A DNA stretch of 48,314 bases from Parasutterella excrementihominis YIT 11859 (GTDB taxonomy: Bacteria; Pseudomonadota; Gammaproteobacteria; Burkholderiales; Burkholderiaceae_F), in NCBI RefSeq assembly GCF_000205025.1, contig NZ_GL883755.1, positions 1 to 48,314 on the forward strand, read 5' to 3'. Positions within the stretch are counted from its first letter, which is position 1, and each line of letters begins with the position of its first letter. This document shows, one piece after another, positions 9,837-18,909 of the stretch. The translations under genes were made by a program, and so were the position numbers. The notes below the pieces were generated by a model. The model did not search any database. It had not been told where the DNA came from and was given only the letters and a program-made list of their open reading frames with translations.

Positions 9837-11384
9837 TTACTGCATCTTGGCGAAGTTTTCGCCGGCAATCATACCGAATGTCAAAGCATCGATAACTGCC
9901 ACGGTTCCCAAACGAGATGCGCCGTGCACACCGCCTGCTACTTCACCGCCGGCATAGAGGCCAGGGATCGGTTTGTGGGTGTTGGCAGAAATGACTTCTG
10001 CGTTTTCATTGATCATCACGCCGCCCATGGTGTGGTGAATCTTCGGGCTGACTTCAATGCCGTAGAACGGAGCCTTGGAAACATCGAGCCCCTTGTTGAA
10101 CGTAAGGATGCGGTGGAAGTCTTTGTCATCGTTGGCTTTAACGTAGCCGTTGAATTTAGCGACTTCGTCCAGAAGGGCCTGTTTGGGGATACCGAAGGCA
10201 TCAGCCAGCTGTTCGAGTGTGTCAAACTTCTTAACCGTACCCATTTCCAAAGGAAGCTTAACGAAGGACGGGTTGATCGCTTTAACAATGGCGTCGTCGC
10301 AGATCGCAATCGGATAGTTTTCGTCGGTGCCGATGACTTTGAACAGAGCGTCGGATTTGATCTTACGGCCGGCGTGTTCGTCCATGAAGCGTTTGCCAGT
10401 CTTTCTGTCAACGACCAGGCCTAAGTCCATGCAGGCGTGGTTGGTGAAGTTAACAGAGACACCGAAACCTTTTTCACGCGGGTTGCAGTACGGAAGGAAC
10501 TGCAGCCAACAAAGCTGAACAGGCTGAGCGCCGATGCCCAAAGCTTTGATCAGCACGCCGGCAGTAGCACCCGGCTGGTTCGTGGAGTCTGTGGTCGGAA
10601 CAACGCGGGGATCCTGAGCCTGACGGAAGAAGATGTCGCGGGAGAAACCGCCGGCAGCCAGCATCACGCCGTTCTTTGCTTTAACAGTAGCGGGACGGCC
10701 GCTCTTGTTTTCAATATCGTCGCTCTGCAGTTTAGAGTCGAAGCGATAGCCTTTACGATAGGTCACACCGACGACTCGGCCGTTTTCGTCCAGGATGAAA
10801 TCATCGAACTTGGCACGCGTCATGATCTTGACGTTGGGGAGCTTCTTGAGTTCATTATGCATCGGAATGATGTATCCGGATCCGGTGCCGGCCTTGATTT
10901 CATAAGAACGAGGAACGGAGTGACCGGCTTCGAAGAGCATCTTGTTGGGGACGAATTCGCAGCCGCAGTCCACAACCATCTTGATGGTGTCATTGCAGCG
11001 GTCGGCGATCGTGCCGAGCAGGTTCGGGTAGTTAATACCCAGACCGTCTTTCAAGCAGTCGGCAATGAAGAGTTCCTTGCTGTCTTTGATGCCTTGGGCA
11101 GCCTGGACGGGGTTGACCGGGCAAGCGACGTTGCCGCCGCAGATTGCGGAGTTGCCGCCGACAGTCGGCATTTTTTCGAGGATCAGAACTTTCTTGCCTG
11201 CCTGGCCGGCTTTCAGTGCGCAGGCCATGCCGGCAAAACCGGAACCGATAATGACGACGTCATATTCGTCATCAAATTTAGCAACGGAAGAAGCAGGGAC
11301 TCCGGCGTGTGCGGCAGCGGTGGAAGTAATGGCAGCAGCGGCTGCACCTGCAAGTTTAAGGAAGTCACGGCGATTGGTACTCAT
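9837..11384 (-). CDS. Tat-exported flavocytochrome c-type FAD reductase subunit (fumarate reductase-like, substrate unknown)
   Basis: This 515-residue periplasmic FAD protein is related to the flavin domain of Shewanella fumarate reductase Fcc3 and urocanate reductase. The N-terminus has a twin-arginine signal (TNRRDFLKLAG) ending near AHA. The FAD-binding GSGFAGMACALKAG and GGNSAICGGN follow. Of the Fcc3 catalytic set, the proton-delivering Arg region (DEHAGRK), HHTMGG (near 450) and HGASRLG (near 488) are kept. The HPT motif that binds one fumarate carboxylate reads QFLPY instead (near 296). There is no heme domain, so electrons presumably come from the divergent tetraheme cytochrome. The start has GGAGA eight bases upstream. 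The acceptor is probably not plain fumarate, which is inference. Confidence 0.85.
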   Translation of the reverse strand: MSTNRRDFLKLAGAAAAAITSTAAAHAGVPASSVAKFDDEYDVVIIGSGFAGMACALKAGQAGKKVLILEKMPTVGGNSAICGGNVACPVNPVQAAQGIKDSKELFIADCLKDGLGINYPNLLGTIADRCNDTIKMVVDCGCEFVPNKMLFEAGHSVPRSYEIKAGTGSGYIIPMHNELKKLPNVKIMTRAKFDDFILDENGRVVGVTYRKGYRFDSKLQSDDIENKSGRPATVKAKNGVMLAAGGFSRDIFFRQAQDPRVVPTTDSTNQPGATAGVLIKALGIGAQPVQLCWLQFLPYCNPREKGFGVSVNFTNHACMDLGLVVDRKTGKRFMDEHAGRKIKSDALFKVIGTDENYPIAICDDAIVKAINPSFVKLPLEMGTVKKFDTLEQLADAFGIPKQALLDEVAKFNGYVKANDDKDFHRILTFNKGLDVSKAPFYGIEVSPKIHHTMGGVMINENAEVISANTHKPIPGLYAGGEVAGGVHGASRLGTVAVIDALTFGMIAGENFAKMQ

Positions 11385-11482
11385 CTTATTTTCTCCGAAA
11401 GGATTTAAAGGAATTTTGTTTTGAAACCGTGGATCATTTGATCCGATGAGCACAGTCTAGGAAAGTTCAAAAAAGTCGAATA

Positions 11483-11510
11483 TGTACTTTGGTACATGTA
11501 CCTTGGTACA
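11483..11510. promoter_or_regulatory. Two tandem 14-bp operator-like palindromes
   Basis: Two adjacent copies of TGTACYTTGGTACA (11483-11496 and 11497-11510) lie head to tail without a gap. Each has arms TGTACC/GGTACA around TT; the first copy has one mismatch. They sit in the divergent gap between flavoprotein and cytochrome, ending two bases before the proposed -35 box of the cytochrome gene, an activator-type position. Confidence 0.7.
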
Positions 11511-11512
11511 GA

Positions 11513-11541
11513 TTGAAAAGCGAAGAGCGACCTTCAATAAT
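11513..11541 (+). promoter_or_regulatory. Candidate promoter of the tetraheme cytochrome gene
   Basis: TTGAAA (11513-11518) and AATAAT (11536-11541) are spaced by 17 bases. The start of transcription would be near 11548, giving a 50-base leader. Confidence 0.5.
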
Positions 11542-11597
11542 AGAAAAAACGAAATCGCAAAACATCGGAAATTTAAAAATCCCTATCGGAGAAGATT

Positions 11598-11945
11598 ATG
11601 AAAAAAACAGCATCTCTACTGGTTGTTCTTGCTGCCCTCTTCACGATGTCCTCGACCTTTTCTGCCGAGGCTCCGAAGTTCGGCGCCGATCGCCACGTTG
11701 CTCACGGCATGGCCTGCGCTTCCTGTCACGGTCCGGACGGAAAAAGTCCTGAATATCCTGATCAGGAAACCTGTCTGAAGTGCCATCAAAAAGACGCTCT
11801 GATCGAAAAGACCAAAGCTATCGGCCCGGTAAATCCGCATAAAGCTCCGCATAACGGCGAATGCACCTTATGCCATCTGCAGCATGAAGCACCCGTGAAC
11901 TACTGCGCCGAATGTCATCCGCAGTTCAAGTTCAATCCTAATTAA
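11598..11945 (+). CDS. Periplasmic small tetraheme cytochrome c
   Basis: This 115-residue exported c-type cytochrome has a signal peptide (MKKTASLLVVLAALF, cleavage near SAEA). Four CXXCH heme sites follow: Cys40-Cys43-His44, Cys59-Cys62-His63, Cys89-Cys92-His93 and Cys103-Cys106-His107. Spare histidines (33, 36, 81, 85, 96) could give bis-His ligation. The size and spacing match the tetraheme domain fused to flavin in Shewanella Fcc3, and stand-alone versions that partner flavoprotein reductases. Divergent pairing with the flavoprotein at 9837-11384 supports an electron-donor role. GGAGA lies seven bases before the ATG. Confidence 0.92.
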   Translation: MKKTASLLVVLAALFTMSSTFSAEAPKFGADRHVAHGMACASCHGPDGKSPEYPDQETCLKCHQKDALIEKTKAIGPVNPHKAPHNGECTLCHLQHEAPVNYCAECHPQFKFNPN

Positions 11946-11984
11946 CGGAACCTATTTGATTTCTCCTTGGTTTGTAGAAGCGAA

Positions 11985-12020
11985 GGCCGGACATTAAGTC
12001 CGGCCCCGCTTTCTTTTTTT
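11985..12020 (+). terminator. Terminator after the tetraheme cytochrome gene
   Basis: A perfect stem GGCCGGAC/GTCCGGCC (11985-11992 and 11998-12005) has a five-base loop. It is followed by CCGC and a T-rich run with seven consecutive T. It may also slow sodB transcripts arriving on the other strand. Confidence 0.85.
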
Positions 12021-12061
12021 GTCTTCATCCCGTGTGTTTACGGGACGAAATCGTCAAACGA

Positions 12062-12646
12062 TTATTTGTAGTTCTTTGCAGCGAAATCCCAGTTCACAAG
12101 ATGCTGCAGGAACGTCTGAACAAAGGTGACGCGCATATTGTAGTAATCAAGATAATATGCATGTTCCCAAACGTCGCAGGTGATCAGAGGAGAGTCTGTT
12201 CCGGTGATCGGTGTGCCGGCGTTGCTTGTATTGACGATATCAAGTGTGCCGTCTTCTTTTTCAACCAGCCAGGTCCAGCCGGAACCGAAGTTACCGACGG
12301 CGCTCTTTGTGAAGGCATCTGCAAAGGCGTCGTAGCTGCCCCATTTGGCGTTAATCTGCGATGCGATCACGTCTGTGGGCTGACCGCCGCCGTTCGGCTT
12401 TAAGCTATTCCAGAAGAATGTGTGGTTGTAGCACTGAGCCGCATTGTTAAAAATCGGGCCGCTCTGTGTCGTACGAATAATTTCTTCCAAAGGCATCGTT
12501 TCATAGTCCGTGCCTTTGATGAGGTTATTCAGTGTGTCGTTGTAAGCTGTGTTGTGCTTGCCGTAGTGATAGGAAAGTGTCTTGGAGCTCATATACGGTT
12601 CAAGAGCGTCCATTGCAAAAGGAAGCGGGGGTACTGTAAATGCCAT
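12062..12646 (-). CDS. sodB: Iron superoxide dismutase
   Basis: This cytoplasmic enzyme dismutates superoxide; 194 residues. Metal ligands match the Fe/Mn family: His27 (SYHYGKH), His75 (NHTFFWNSL), and Asp158 and His162 (DVWEHAYY). Gln71 within FNNAAQ, together with GSGWTWLV, indicates the iron type. The ATG chosen (MAFTVPPLPF) has AAGGAG upstream; 11 extra codons further upstream are not conserved. It follows xseA by 51 bases on the same strand. Keeping SodB fits an anaerobe or microaerophile with occasional oxygen exposure. Confidence 0.96.
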   Translation of the reverse strand: MAFTVPPLPFAMDALEPYMSSKTLSYHYGKHNTAYNDTLNNLIKGTDYETMPLEEIIRTTQSGPIFNNAAQCYNHTFFWNSLKPNGGGQPTDVIASQINAKWGSYDAFADAFTKSAVGNFGSGWTWLVEKEDGTLDIVNTSNAGTPITGTDSPLITCDVWEHAYYLDYYNMRVTFVQTFLQHLVNWDFAAKNYK

Positions 12647-12697
12647 AGCTTTAATCTCCTTAATTCTTGTGCAGACCATTATGGTATGCAGACACCC

Positions 12698-14431
12698 TTA
12701 GTCCTTCTTTATCTCCCCAACTCGAGCAACAAAAGCTCCGTCCTTCATCATAACCTCAATATCCGTACCTTCCTTCAGCTCACTGACGGACATCACAGGC
12801 TTGCCGCCGCGATAGATAAAGGCGCTGTTGCCGCGGATTTGCTTCGAAGGATCCAGCAGCTCCCAGACCTGCTCCAGACTGCGCAGACGAATTGTGTCCC
12901 TTTCAAACTTTTGGATCAGGCTGCTGCGCACGGTATTGCATGCCGCATTCAAAGGCCTACGGTCCAATTTCGGACGAGATCTCTTCAACCAGGAAGACTC
13001 TTTCAGAAGTACCTTTCGGTTGGCAGCGATCGTTGACTGTACAACCCCGGAGATCATTGCAAAGAGTTCATTGCACCTTGAACCCTGAGATGCAAAGGCA
13101 TATGTCATCTGAGGTGCTGCTAACCGGAGTGCGTCACCTGCCGAACGGATTTTTACGTCCATCTCAGCCTGGAGATTTTCTTCTGCGACTCCTAGTTCTG
13201 CCCTATTCATTCTCAGACATGCACTTTGCGCCGTGTTTATGGAGCTGAAAATCAAATCGATTCGGCTTCTCATCGCAGCAGTATCCAGCCTTAGGATCGG
13301 AGAGGCCGCTTGGAGTCTTTTTTCATAAGGTTCGATGAATCGGCTCGGAGAAATAAAGTAGCGAGCGGCAAATTTTTCTCTTTCAAGCGAGGAAGAGAGA
13401 AAGTTCTGCATATCCAGCTGAAGTCTGGATTTCAAAGAGTTCAGATTTTGGCGATAGTAGCTGAGCACAGGACGCTGAAGATGAGAGACTGCAGAGAGGC
13501 GATGGCGGAACGTTTCTAAAAAAGCTTGAGGATTTTCAAAAGGACGCGATTCATTTTCCACATCTTGAAGCGCCCGATTGAATTGGTTCTCGAATGAGCG
13601 ATGCAGAAGAACCCAGGCCGAATCTATTTCCCAAAACAAAACAGATTGTTTTTCCGCGGCTGCCTCGGCCGCTCCGGTCGGAGTCGGCGCACGAAAATCC
13701 GCGGCAAAATCCGCAATAGTTGTATCGGTCTCATGACCGATGCCGGAAATAATCGGAATATGACTATTGACGATCGCCTCAGCGACGATCTTCTCATTAA
13801 AACACCATAAGTCCTCGAGAGATCCGCCCCCCCGCACCAGAAGCAAAACATCTGCTTTGTTGTCCTGGTTCGCTTTATTGATTCTCTGAGCGATCTCGGC
13901 TTCGGCACCCTTTCCCTGGACGGCCGTGTGATAAAGGAGGACTCTAACGTAAGGTGCACGCGCCCTCAGACGATTCATAACGTCCTGCAGTGCGGCGCCC
14001 GTTCTGCTGGTGATAATTCCGATCGTACGAGGCACCCGAGGGATCGCTTTCTTTCGGCTTTGATCGAACCAGCCTAAGGCTGTCAACTCATTTTTTAAAC
14101 GAAGGAAAAGTTCATAGAGTTTTCCCTCCCCGGCAGCTTCAATCTTCGAACAAATAAATGTTAATTTCCCGCTTCCGGGATAAAGATTCGGTTTTCCTGT
14201 GACTCGAACTTTGTCGCCAACCTTGAAGACACCGCGCACGGAGTAAAGTTTCCCCCGAAACATCGCGCAGGAAAGAACCGCTTCTTCGTCTTTAATTGAA
14301 AAATACCAGTGTCCGCTCGAGGCTTTTGTTGAAGTTGAGATCTCCCCTTCAACAGCCACTGATTCAAACTGCTCAAATGACAAATTAACGATGTCAACAA
14401 ACTGCGTGACAGAGAAGGCTTTATCGGTCAT
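12698..14431 (-). CDS. xseA: Exodeoxyribonuclease VII large subunit
   Basis: XseA is the catalytic large subunit of the single-strand DNA exonuclease VII. The N-terminal OB fold (VAVEGEIST...GHWYFSIKDE) is followed by the catalytic core with IGIITSRTGAALQDV, LLLVRGGGSLEDLWCFNE, GIGHETDTTIADF and AAPTPTGAAE-like sequence. A long helical C-terminal part ends in the short beta domain IRGNSAFIYRGGK. At 577 residues it is over 100 longer than the E. coli protein, the excess being in the coiled-coil region. The ATG was preferred over a GTG four codons upstream; neither has a good ribosome-binding site. No xseB was seen in the window. Confidence 0.93.
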   Translation of the reverse strand: MTDKAFSVTQFVDIVNLSFEQFESVAVEGEISTSTKASSGHWYFSIKDEEAVLSCAMFRGKLYSVRGVFKVGDKVRVTGKPNLYPGSGKLTFICSKIEAAGEGKLYELFLRLKNELTALGWFDQSRKKAIPRVPRTIGIITSRTGAALQDVMNRLRARAPYVRVLLYHTAVQGKGAEAEIAQRINKANQDNKADVLLLVRGGGSLEDLWCFNEKIVAEAIVNSHIPIISGIGHETDTTIADFAADFRAPTPTGAAEAAAEKQSVLFWEIDSAWVLLHRSFENQFNRALQDVENESRPFENPQAFLETFRHRLSAVSHLQRPVLSYYRQNLNSLKSRLQLDMQNFLSSSLEREKFAARYFISPSRFIEPYEKRLQAASPILRLDTAAMRSRIDLIFSSINTAQSACLRMNRAELGVAEENLQAEMDVKIRSAGDALRLAAPQMTYAFASQGSRCNELFAMISGVVQSTIAANRKVLLKESSWLKRSRPKLDRRPLNAACNTVRSSLIQKFERDTIRLRSLEQVWELLDPSKQIRGNSAFIYRGGKPVMSVSELKEGTDIEVMMKDGAFVARVGEIKKD

Positions 14432-14914
14432 TTTATTGTTCACGTGCTAAATACAAGGAGCGAGTGAGATTGCAAAATTTCCTTTTGCTTCACAAGTTAC
14501 TCACAATTTTATTCACATTTTCAACAATCCGAATTTGAAGAACAAAAATTTTTCTTTTTAATGAGAGAAATTATTAATTTATTGATTTAAAAGAAATTTA
14601 TTTTGTTAAATTACCTCCCTGGCAATTCTTTTTTGCTTTTTCGTCATGAAATTAAGTCACTTCTCACCGAGTTATTCACAAAGTTATTAACAATGAAAGG
14701 ACCTCTAAATTTCATAACTTCTTGAGTACTCGGCAAATAATTATTTTGTGTTTTGCCCAAAATACTATTGACTTTTGAAGTAAAGGTTTTACCTAGGTTT
14801 TGTAACTTTCAGATGCAGATCGACACGTTAGGAAGCCTACGCTGAATTAATGAGTTATCGGCAGTTTTTACCGCTATCACGTTAAAATAATCTTTTATTT
14901 TTTGCTTCACGGCA
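14432..14914. other. AT-rich intergenic region with paired DnaA-box-like nonamers
   Basis: This gap has no supportable gene. It is strongly AT-rich, especially 14540-14620. Left of that stretch lie TTACTCACA (14497-14505) and TTATTCACA (14509-14517). Right of it lie TTATTCACA (14672-14680) and TTATTAACA (14684-14692). Members of each pair start exactly 12 bases apart in the same orientation. The consensus DnaA box is TTATNCACA. It could be an origin, a DnaA-controlled promoter or chance. The promoter of lpxK must also lie here but I could not place it. Confidence 0.45.
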
Positions 14915-15961
14915 ATGCAAGTACAACTAGAAACGTTTCTGCATAAACAGTGGGATCGCAAAGGACTGATATCCTGGCTGCTTCTGCCCGCTTCTGCGGT
15001 TTTTCTCTCCATGGCAGCCTCGCGGCGTCGCAAAACCGTGCCTGTTAAAGTCGGAGTGCCTGTCGTAGTCGTCGGCAATATTTATGTCGGAGGAACCGGA
15101 AAAACTCCGGTCACCATCGCTTTAGTCAAAGATCTGAAAGAACGCGGCTGGAATCCCGGTGTTATCTCCCGCGGCTACCGCGGCAAAGCAGAGTCTCCGG
15201 TTGAAGTTCGCCTCGACAGCAATCCTGATATCGTCGGCGATGAACCTTTGCTGATTAAAAAGGCTACGGATGCCCCGACGTTTGTTTGTCCGAAACGTGT
15301 TGAAGCCGCTGAAGCTTTACTGAAAGCCTACCCGACTGTCAATGTCATCATCAGCGACGACGGACTTCAGCATTATTCACTCCATCGAGATGTCGAATTA
15401 GCCGTCGTCGGAGCCCGCGGTTTAGGAAACGGCTGGGTTCTTCCGGCCGGTCCACTGCGTGAACCGCCGTCCCGTCTCGATGAAGTCGACGCGATTGTAT
15501 TGAACGCCACAGAAGATATCGTGACGTCTTCTACTCCGCGCTACGTTGCGACAAGCGGATTCACAAACGCAGTCAATTACGCCACCGGCGAAATCGTTTC
15601 TTTGGATACGCTTTCGAGAATGCAGTTTAAAAAGGGTTTGAAGGCCGTCGCGATGGCGGGTATTGCCGTCCCGGAAAGATTCTTCTCCATGCTGAAGGCT
15701 CATGGATTGGAAGTGCGCCCGATTGCTCTTCCGGACCATTACGACTATTCCAAGAATCCTTTTAAAGACTGCGAAGCCGACCTCATCTTTATCACGGAAA
15801 AAGATGCCGTCAAATGTCGTAAACACGCCGATTTGAAAAACGACGAGCGCATTTTTGTGGTTCCGCTGGAAACCAAGCTCGATAAATTCTTGGTTGATTT
15901 TGTCGAGAAGAAAATCACCGCTGCAGCTAAAAAGAGCAAAGAAGCTGCTCAGCAACTCTAA
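14915..15961 (+). CDS. lpxK: Tetraacyldisaccharide 4'-kinase
   Basis: LpxK phosphorylates the 4' position of the lipid A disaccharide precursor at the inner membrane. The 348-residue protein has an N-terminal amphipathic/hydrophobic segment (ISWLLLPASAVFL), the P-loop VGNIYVGGTGKTPV, SRGYRG, VGDEPLL and ISDDGLQHY. It is first in the order lpxK - Trm112-like - kdsB, the same as in E. coli (lpxK-ycaR-kdsB). The chosen ATG has no strong Shine-Dalgarno. Confidence 0.95.
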   Translation: MQVQLETFLHKQWDRKGLISWLLLPASAVFLSMAASRRRKTVPVKVGVPVVVVGNIYVGGTGKTPVTIALVKDLKERGWNPGVISRGYRGKAESPVEVRLDSNPDIVGDEPLLIKKATDAPTFVCPKRVEAAEALLKAYPTVNVIISDDGLQHYSLHRDVELAVVGARGLGNGWVLPAGPLREPPSRLDEVDAIVLNATEDIVTSSTPRYVATSGFTNAVNYATGEIVSLDTLSRMQFKKGLKAVAMAGIAVPERFFSMLKAHGLEVRPIALPDHYDYSKNPFKDCEADLIFITEKDAVKCRKHADLKNDERIFVVPLETKLDKFLVDFVEKKITAAAKKSKEAAQQL

Positions 15962-15972
15962 ACGGAATGCTT

Positions 15973-16167
15973 ATGGACGCAAAAATCACTGAAATCTTAG
16001 TTTGCCCTCTCTGTAAGGGTCCGCTACTTTGGAACGAAAAGAAAAAAGAATTTTACTGCCGTTCCGACATGAAGGCCTTCCCCGTCATTGACGGCATCCC
16101 CTGCATGGTCCCGACTGAAGCTCGAGAAATGAAGGAAGAAGAAATCGAGGAACTGGACAAAAAATGA
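15973..16167 (+). CDS. ycaR: Trm112-like small zinc protein (YcaR/UPF0434 family)
   Basis: This 64-residue protein has a CPLC pair (VCPLCKGPL), a further Cys before RSDMKAFPVIDGIPCMVP, and an acidic C-terminus. This is the Trm112/UPF0434 fold, found between lpxK and kdsB in many proteobacteria. In eukaryotes and archaea Trm112 activates methyltransferases; the bacterial role is unclear. The ATG at 15973 was preferred over one two codons earlier because GGA lies at the better distance. The stop overlaps kdsB by four bases (ATGA). Confidence 0.88.
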   Translation: MDAKITEILVCPLCKGPLLWNEKKKEFYCRSDMKAFPVIDGIPCMVPTEAREMKEEEIEELDKK

Positions 16168-16922
16168 GCTTTACCGTCATTATTCCTGCTCGCTTAGCCA
16201 GCACCCGTCTGCCCAATAAACCCATTGCCGACATCTGCGGAAAGCCGATGATCGTGCGCGTTGCCGAACAGGCTTTAAAAAGCGGCGCCTCCCGTGTGAT
16301 CTGCGCGGTTGACGATGAACTGATTCTCAAAGCCTGTGAAGCCAACGGCATCGAAGCCTGTTTAACGCGTAAAGATCATGCCTGCGGCACCGACCGCCTC
16401 TGCGAAGCGGCCGAAGTCTGCAAAATCCCCGATGATGAAATCATCGTGAACGTCCAAGGGGACGAACCCCTAATTCCTCCGAAAGTCATCAAGAATGTTG
16501 CAGAACTTCTGATGAACCGCTCGGACTGCAGCATGGGAACGGCTGCCATTCGTATTCATTCGGCGGAAGAATTCTTTAATCCCAACGTTGTGAAAGTCGT
16601 TGCCGACAAAAACGGCTCGGCGCTGTATTTCAGCCGCGCACCGATTCCCTGGGATCGCGACGGCTTCGCAAAAGACCGCAACGCGCTCCCGAGGGATCTC
16701 GGCCTGCGCCATGTCGGTATTTATAGTTACCGCTGCGCCTTCCTGAAAGCTTATCCTCAGCTTCCGAAATCGGATCTGGAAAGCTGGGAAAGTCTGGAGC
16801 AGCTTCGCGCACTTTACAACGGCTACAAGATCGCTGTAGACATTTTCGAGGAAGAAATTCCTCCCGGCGTGGACACGCTCGCAGATCTGGAAGCCGTACG
16901 CGCTTACTTACAGAAAAAATAA
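16164..16922 (+). CDS. kdsB: 3-deoxy-manno-octulosonate cytidylyltransferase
   Basis: KdsB makes CMP-KDO for the LPS inner core. At 252 residues it is of normal length. It starts with the nucleotide-binding IPARLASTRLPNKPI and has VNVQGDEPLI, YFSRAPIPWDRD and RHVGIYSYR. Translation is coupled to the preceding Trm112-like gene through an ATGA overlap. Confidence 0.96.
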   Translation: MSFTVIIPARLASTRLPNKPIADICGKPMIVRVAEQALKSGASRVICAVDDELILKACEANGIEACLTRKDHACGTDRLCEAAEVCKIPDDEIIVNVQGDEPLIPPKVIKNVAELLMNRSDCSMGTAAIRIHSAEEFFNPNVVKVVADKNGSALYFSRAPIPWDRDGFAKDRNALPRDLGLRHVGIYSYRCAFLKAYPQLPKSDLESWESLEQLRALYNGYKIAVDIFEEEIPPGVDTLADLEAVRAYLQKK

Positions 16923-16979
16923 CTCGAGTTTTATTTTCGAAGATCAAGCGGTTGCTGGGTTTTCATCCATTCGGACAGC

Positions 16980-17008
16980 TTGAAATTACGGGCAATAAGG
17001 CACAAAAT
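16980..17008 (+). promoter_or_regulatory. Candidate promoter of adk
   Basis: TTGAAA (16980-16985) and CAAAAT (17003-17008) are spaced by 17 bases. The proposed transcript would start about 30 bases before the adk ATG. Confidence 0.4.
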
Positions 17009-17026
17009 TTAAATTTACATTCTTAA

Positions 17027-17698
<672 letters not shown>

Positions 17699-17722
17699 TT
17701 TTTAGCTCTATTTAATGATTAT

Positions 17723-17756
17723 TTGGCATCCGCCTTCGGGCGGAGCGCCAATTTTT
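17723..17756 (+). terminator. Terminator after adk with a TTCG tetraloop
   Basis: Inner stem TCCGCC/GGCGGA closes a TTCG tetraloop. Outer TTGGC/GCCAA arms extend it, and five T follow. It overlaps the non-coding lead-in of galE. Confidence 0.88.
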
Positions 17757-17770
17757 GTTTCTTGCGGACG

Positions 17771-18790
17771 ATGAAAAAACACATTCTTGTTACCGGCGGC
17801 ACCGGCTACATCGGCTCCCACATGGTTGTGCGCCTGATCGAAGCCGGCATGGAGCCGATCATTTTCGATAACTTCAGCAATTCCAAGCCTGCCGTCGTAG
17901 ACCGCATTGAGATGATCACCGGAAAACGTCCGACACTGGTACGCGGTGACATCCGTGACGAAAAGGCTTTAGAGAAGCTGTTCGCGGATTTCCCGATCGA
18001 TGCCGTCATTAACTTTGCCGGCCGTAAGGCCGTCGGCGAGTCAGAAACCGATCCTTTGCTTTACTTTTCTTATAACGTCGAAGGAACTATTGTTCTGCTT
18101 CGCGTCATGAAGAAGTTCGGTGTTAAAGAGTTTGTTTTTTCCTCTTCCGCCACCGTTTACGGCGATCCTGGCTACGATGAATTTGATGAGAACACTCCGC
18201 TTGCTCCGATCAACAACTACGGTCTGAGCAAATGGATGATTGAAGAAGTTCTTCGCAAGACTTTCAAAGCCGAGCCTGATTGGTCAATCGCCATCCTTCG
18301 TTATTTCAATCCGGTCGGCGCACACGAATCCGGCTTAATCGGTGAAGATCCGAACGGCATTCCGAACAATCTGATGCCTTTCATTTCCCAAGTTGCCGTC
18401 GGCAGACGCGCTTCTTTGAAAGTTTTCGGAAATGACTACCCGACTCGCGACGGCACCGGCGCCCGCGACTATATCCACGTACAGGATCTTGTTGAAGGAC
18501 ATTTAGACGCTCTGAGAGTTTTAGACGGCAAACCGCAGCTGCTGACTGTTAACCTCGGCACCGGCGGCAACACAACTGTGCTCGAGCTCGTTAAAGCGTT
18601 TGAGAAAGCCAGCGGAAAACATATTCCTTACGAGATCTGCCCTCGTCGTGCCGGCGACAAGGCTGCCTATTGGACCAACCCCGAGCTTGCCAAGAAGCTT
18701 CTCGGCTGGACGGCTAAGCGCGGCATCGAGAAGATGTGTGAAGATACCTGGCGCTGGCAGCAGATGAATCCGGAAGGGTATCCGGACTAA
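17771..18790 (+). CDS. galE: UDP-glucose 4-epimerase
   Basis: GalE interconverts UDP-glucose and UDP-galactose, supplying LPS or exopolysaccharide sugars. The 339-residue short-chain dehydrogenase-type enzyme has the NAD motif VTGGTGYIGSH, SSSATVYG, the catalytic YGLSK (YxxxK) and RYFNPVGAHESG. The ATG used begins the conserved sequence. The upstream open frame runs through the adk terminator and was rejected. The ribosome-binding site is weak (GCGGA close to the start). Confidence 0.95.
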   Translation: MKKHILVTGGTGYIGSHMVVRLIEAGMEPIIFDNFSNSKPAVVDRIEMITGKRPTLVRGDIRDEKALEKLFADFPIDAVINFAGRKAVGESETDPLLYFSYNVEGTIVLLRVMKKFGVKEFVFSSSATVYGDPGYDEFDENTPLAPINNYGLSKWMIEEVLRKTFKAEPDWSIAILRYFNPVGAHESGLIGEDPNGIPNNLMPFISQVAVGRRASLKVFGNDYPTRDGTGARDYIHVQDLVEGHLDALRVLDGKPQLLTVNLGTGGNTTVLELVKAFEKASGKHIPYEICPRRAGDKAAYWTNPELAKKLLGWTAKRGIEKMCEDTWRWQQMNPEGYPD

Positions 18791-18808
18791 TCCGGTTAAG
18801 ACTTGATG

Positions 18809-18834
18809 AGGCTCGCATTTGCGGGCCTTTTCTT
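18809..18834 (+). terminator. Terminator after galE
   Basis: AGGCTCGC (18809-18816) pairs with GCGGGCCT (18821-18828) through one G-T pair around an ATTT loop. It is followed by a T-rich run. Confidence 0.8.
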
Positions 18835-18843
18835 TTCACTCCT

Positions 18844-18877
18844 AAAAAGAAACCTCCGGACTTTCATCCGGAGGTTT
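18844..18877 (-). terminator. Terminator after alaS
   Basis: A perfect 11-bp stem AAACCTCCGGA/TCCGGAGGTTT (18850-18860 and 18867-18877) has a six-base loop. On the minus strand it is followed by a T run (plus 18844-18848). It ends alaS transcription convergently to galE. Confidence 0.85.
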
Positions 18878-18909
18878 CGCAACGGTTTAGTTCCGTTCAG
18901 AAAAGCTGA

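Noticed and set aside
10437-11408. 323-codon plus-strand open frame opposite the flavoprotein
   Set aside because: The composition is low-complexity Gly/Val/Asp and it is fully antisense to a gene with clear FAD motifs.
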